A DNA stretch of 64,000 bases, taken from Bradyrhizobium sp. Ce-3 (lineage in GTDB: Bacteria > Pseudomonadota > Alphaproteobacteria > Rhizobiales > Xanthobacteraceae). Position numbers and translations under genes: made by a program. Positions 61,820 to 64,000 of the stretch are shown here, in pieces. Numbering within the stretch: the stretch's first letter is position 1; every line of letters begins with the position of its first letter. Below the pieces are notes generated by a model, which worked only from the letters and a program-made list of their open reading frames with translations, ran no database searches and had not been told where the DNA came from. Location: contig NZ_BQUV01000001.1 of NCBI RefSeq assembly GCF_022835695.1, forward strand, positions 1,278,263 to 1,342,262. The letters run 5' to 3'.

Positions 61820-62689
61820 ATGTGGGAGACACTGGCCCAGGCCGTGATCAACGGCCTGCTCATCGGCGGCATCTACGCGCTCGTCAGCATCGGCGTCACG
61901 CTGATCTTCGGCGTGGTCAAGATCGTCAATTTCGCCCAGGGCGAGTTCGTGATGATCGGGACGTACATCTCGTTCTTCCTCGCCACCCAGTTCGGCATCG
62001 ACCCGCTGGTCTCGCTGGTGGTCTCGATGCCGGTGCTGTTCGTGGTCGGCGTCCTGATCCAGCATTTCCTGATCCGCAGGGTGCTCGGGCCAAACGACAT
62101 GCCGCAGATCTTCCTGACCTTCGCGCTGTCGCTATTGCTGCTCAATCTCTCGCTGATGCTGTTCAGCGCCAACTACCGCACCGTCCACACGTCCTACTCC
62201 GATGAAGCGTGGCACATCGGCGGGCTGTACATTCCGGTGGCGAAACTGATCGCCTTCGCGGTCGCGATGGCGCTCAGCGCGCTGCTCTGGATCTTCCTGC
62301 ACACCACCGATCTCGGCCGCGCTATGCGCGCGGCGTCGCAGAACCGTGATGTCGCGATGCTGATGGGGATCAATCCGAACCGCGTGTTCGCGGTCGCGTT
62401 CGGCACCGCGCTGGCACTCGCCGGTGCCGCCGGTTCACTGCTGATGCCGTTTTATTCGGCCTATCCGTTCGTCGGCCAGGTGTTCGTGCTGATGGCGTTC
62501 GTCGCGGTCGTGATGGGCACGCTCGGCAATGTGATGGGGGCTTTGATCGCGAGCCTGATGATGGGCGTGGCCGAATCGCTCGGCATCCAGTTCGTCGGCG
62601 CCGATTCCGGCCTGATCGTGGTGTTCGCGCTGCTGCTGCTGACGCTCGCCTTCAGGCCGAGCGGGCTCGGCGCCAAAAGGGGCCGCTGA
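61820..62689 (+). CDS. Branched-chain amino acid-type ABC permease (LivH family)
   Basis: A 289-residue permease with about eight membrane segments. Marks are VINGLLIGGIYALVSIGVTLIFGVVKIVNFAQGEFVMIGTY, the LivH N-terminus, and TDLGRAMRAASQNRDVAMLMGINPNRVFAVAFGTALALAGAAG, which is the EAA-like loop. It starts 17 bases after the binding-protein gene and its TGA overlaps the LivM ATG (TGATG). Confidence 0.92.
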   Translation: MWETLAQAVINGLLIGGIYALVSIGVTLIFGVVKIVNFAQGEFVMIGTYISFFLATQFGIDPLVSLVVSMPVLFVVGVLIQHFLIRRVLGPNDMPQIFLTFALSLLLLNLSLMLFSANYRTVHTSYSDEAWHIGGLYIPVAKLIAFAVAMALSALLWIFLHTTDLGRAMRAASQNRDVAMLMGINPNRVFAVAFGTALALAGAAGSLLMPFYSAYPFVGQVFVLMAFVAVVMGTLGNVMGALIASLMMGVAESLGIQFVGADSGLIVVFALLLLTLAFRPSGLGAKRGR

Positions 62690-63675
62690 TGCAGAGCGCA
62701 GACAACATGAGATGGCTGTGGCTCGCGATCGGTGCGGTCGTGATGATTGCCCTGCCCCAGCTCGTCACCTCCTCATTCGCGATCGACATCTTGATCCGCA
62801 TCCTGCTGTTCTCGTTCATCGGCGTCGCCTGGAACCTGATGGGCGGCTATGCCAAGCAGCTGTCGCTCGGGCACGCCGCCTATTTCGGGCTCGGCGCCTA
62901 CACCTCGACCATCATGCAGGTGAACTACGGCATCTCGCCGTGGATCGGGATGGTCGCGGGCGGCGTGGTCGCGATGCTGGCAAGCCTGCCGATCGGCTGG
63001 CTGTGCTTCCGGCTGCGCGGCCCCTATTTCACCATCGCCACCATCGCGACCGCGCAGGTGTTGATGCTGATCTTCCTTAAGTTCCGCGATTTCGCCTGGG
63101 GCGCCGAAGGCACCACGATCCCGAATCTCGGCAGCGCGCCGCTGATGATGCAGTTCGAGGAGAAGTCGTCCTATTACTACGTCGTGCTCGGCCTGCTCGT
63201 GGTCGGACTGTGGATCACCCACAGAATCGAAAAGTCCTGGATCGGCTATTACCTCGTCGCGATCGGCGAGGATGAGGATGCGGCCGAGGCGATCGGCGTC
63301 AACGCGCCGAAGGTCAAGCGCGACATCTACATGATCAGCGCGTTCCTGACTGCGCTCGCCGGCACCTTCTACACCCAGTACATCTACTTCATCGATCCGG
63401 CGACCGCGTTCAGCTTCAACGTCTCGATCGAGGCGGCGCTGGTGTCGATTGTCGGCGGCATCGGCACGCTGTGGGGTCCGGTGATCGGCACCGTGCTGCT
63501 GGAGACCACCTCGGCGCTGCTGCAGAGCTGGCTCGGCAGTTCGGTGGGCGGCATCCAGCTCACGGTCTACAGCCTGATCCTGATGGCCGTCATCCTGTGG
63601 CGGCCGACCGGGCTGATCGGGTTCGCGACCGACGTCTATCACCGCTATGCCCGGCGCAAGCCGGCGCGCGCCTGA
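62689..63675 (+). CDS. Branched-chain amino acid-type ABC permease (LivM family)
   Basis: A 328-residue permease. Marks are IRILLFSFIGVAWNLMGGYAKQLSLGHAAYFGLGAYTS, the LivM signature, LRGPYFTIATIATAQVLMLIF, and VAIGEDEDAAEAIGVNAPKVKRDIYMISAFLTALAGTFYTQYI. The C-terminal membrane stretch LTVYSLILMAVILWRPTGLIG is typical. It is coupled to the LivH-type gene and lies 10 bases before the ATPase gene. Confidence 0.92.
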   Translation: MQSADNMRWLWLAIGAVVMIALPQLVTSSFAIDILIRILLFSFIGVAWNLMGGYAKQLSLGHAAYFGLGAYTSTIMQVNYGISPWIGMVAGGVVAMLASLPIGWLCFRLRGPYFTIATIATAQVLMLIFLKFRDFAWGAEGTTIPNLGSAPLMMQFEEKSSYYYVVLGLLVVGLWITHRIEKSWIGYYLVAIGEDEDAAEAIGVNAPKVKRDIYMISAFLTALAGTFYTQYIYFIDPATAFSFNVSIEAALVSIVGGIGTLWGPVIGTVLLETTSALLQSWLGSSVGGIQLTVYSLILMAVILWRPTGLIGFATDVYHRYARRKPARA

Positions 63676-63685
63676 GGTCGCCACG

Positions 63686-64000
63686 ATGGCAGAAGCACTG
63701 GTCATCAAGGGTCTCAGCAAGCGCTTCGGCGGCCTGCGCGCCGTGCAGGACGTCAGCTTCATCGTGCAGGAGAACGAGACGGTGGCGCTGATCGGGCCGA
63801 ACGGCGCCGGCAAGACCACCAGCTTTCATTTGATCACGGGATTTCATCGCCCGGACTCGGGCTCGGTGCTCGCCTTCGGCCACGAGGTCGTGGGCCTCAA
63901 GCCGCACGACGTCTGCGCGCTCGGCATGGCGCGCACCTTCCAGGTGGCAAAACCGTTCGGAGCGATGACGGTGCTCGCCAATGTGATGACCGGCGCCTTC
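63686..64000 (+). CDS. Branched-chain amino acid-type ABC ATPase (LivG family), partial
   Basis: The 5' part of an ATPase gene, cut by the end of the window after 105 codons. It reads MAEALVIKGLSKRFGGLRAV, then Walker A LIGPNGAGKTTSFHLITGF and the Q-loop region LGMARTFQVAKPFGAMTVLANVMTGAF, which is characteristic of LivG. A LivF-type second ATPase gene would be expected next, outside the window. Confidence 0.9.
   Translation, partial: MAEALVIKGLSKRFGGLRAVQDVSFIVQENETVALIGPNGAGKTTSFHLITGFHRPDSGSVLAFGHEVVGLKPHDVCALGMARTFQVAKPFGAMTVLANVMTGAF

Overview
The window is high-GC DNA, densely coded, with the gene style of an alphaproteobacterium of the Bradyrhizobium group. The support is indirect: small-molecule uptake and aromatic catabolism genes typical of Rhizobiales, Tat-exported ABC binding proteins, a PATR-type autotransporter, a DctA with a sigma-54 promoter, and several families of short palindromic intergenic repeats that I associate with Bradyrhizobium. 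No rRNA, tRNA, CRISPR array, insertion sequence, integrase or phage gene was seen, so this looks like chromosomal core and accessory metabolism, not a mobile island.

Layout. 70-11174 (minus strand): three oxidoreductases, a large autotransporter with about ten copies of a 20-21 residue repeat, a DMT-family exporter, an aldo/keto reductase and an aldehyde dehydrogenase. The last is divergent from a ModE-like regulator whose gene is preceded by an 18-bp perfect palindrome. 12460-13197: a class I glutamine amidotransferase-like protein. 13247-18920: an aromatic catabolic cluster around a gamma-resorcylate-type decarboxylase, with a hydroxyquinol-type dioxygenase, an aromatic-acid MFS transporter, a divergent MarR regulator, a single-component FAD monooxygenase and a DoxX protein. 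19019-25000: an SMP-30-type lactonase, a single-domain globin, a nitrate-type ABC transporter (nrtABC) and a second hydroxyquinol-type dioxygenase. 25146-29532: a class C beta-lactamase-fold hydrolase, an HWE-type sensor kinase and dctA, which has a textbook -24/-12 promoter.

29584-31719 holds small genes: a basic GRPR-motif protein, an XRE regulator, and an exported His/Gly-rich protein. 31746-39017 is the most unusual part. A NodU-type carbamoyltransferase is divergent from a tight run of LLM flavin oxidoreductase, free-standing DltA-like adenylation enzyme, free-standing acyl carrier protein, two-lobed GNAT transferase and SAM methyltransferase. This looks like a compact pathway that activates an amino acid, holds it on a carrier protein, and then oxidises, transfers, methylates and carbamoylates it. 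I do not recognise it as a described pathway.

39063-48225: an isopropylmalate/tartrate dehydrogenase-type enzyme, a zinc alcohol dehydrogenase, a full dipeptide-type ABC importer and a CaiB-type CoA transferase. 48318-60259: glycogen synthase, a methyltransferase, an L,D-transpeptidase with an extra YkuD-like segment, an MFS carrier, a PRC-barrel protein, a glycogen-debranching-type glycosidase, an ABC exporter and a GT4 glycosyltransferase. 60553-64000: a branched-chain-type amide ABC importer whose ATPase gene runs off the end of the window.

All assignments come from reading motifs and from memory of the families. No searches were run. Start sites were moved from the longest ORF to an internal codon wherever a ribosome binding site or signal peptide favoured it; each such choice is stated in the entry.
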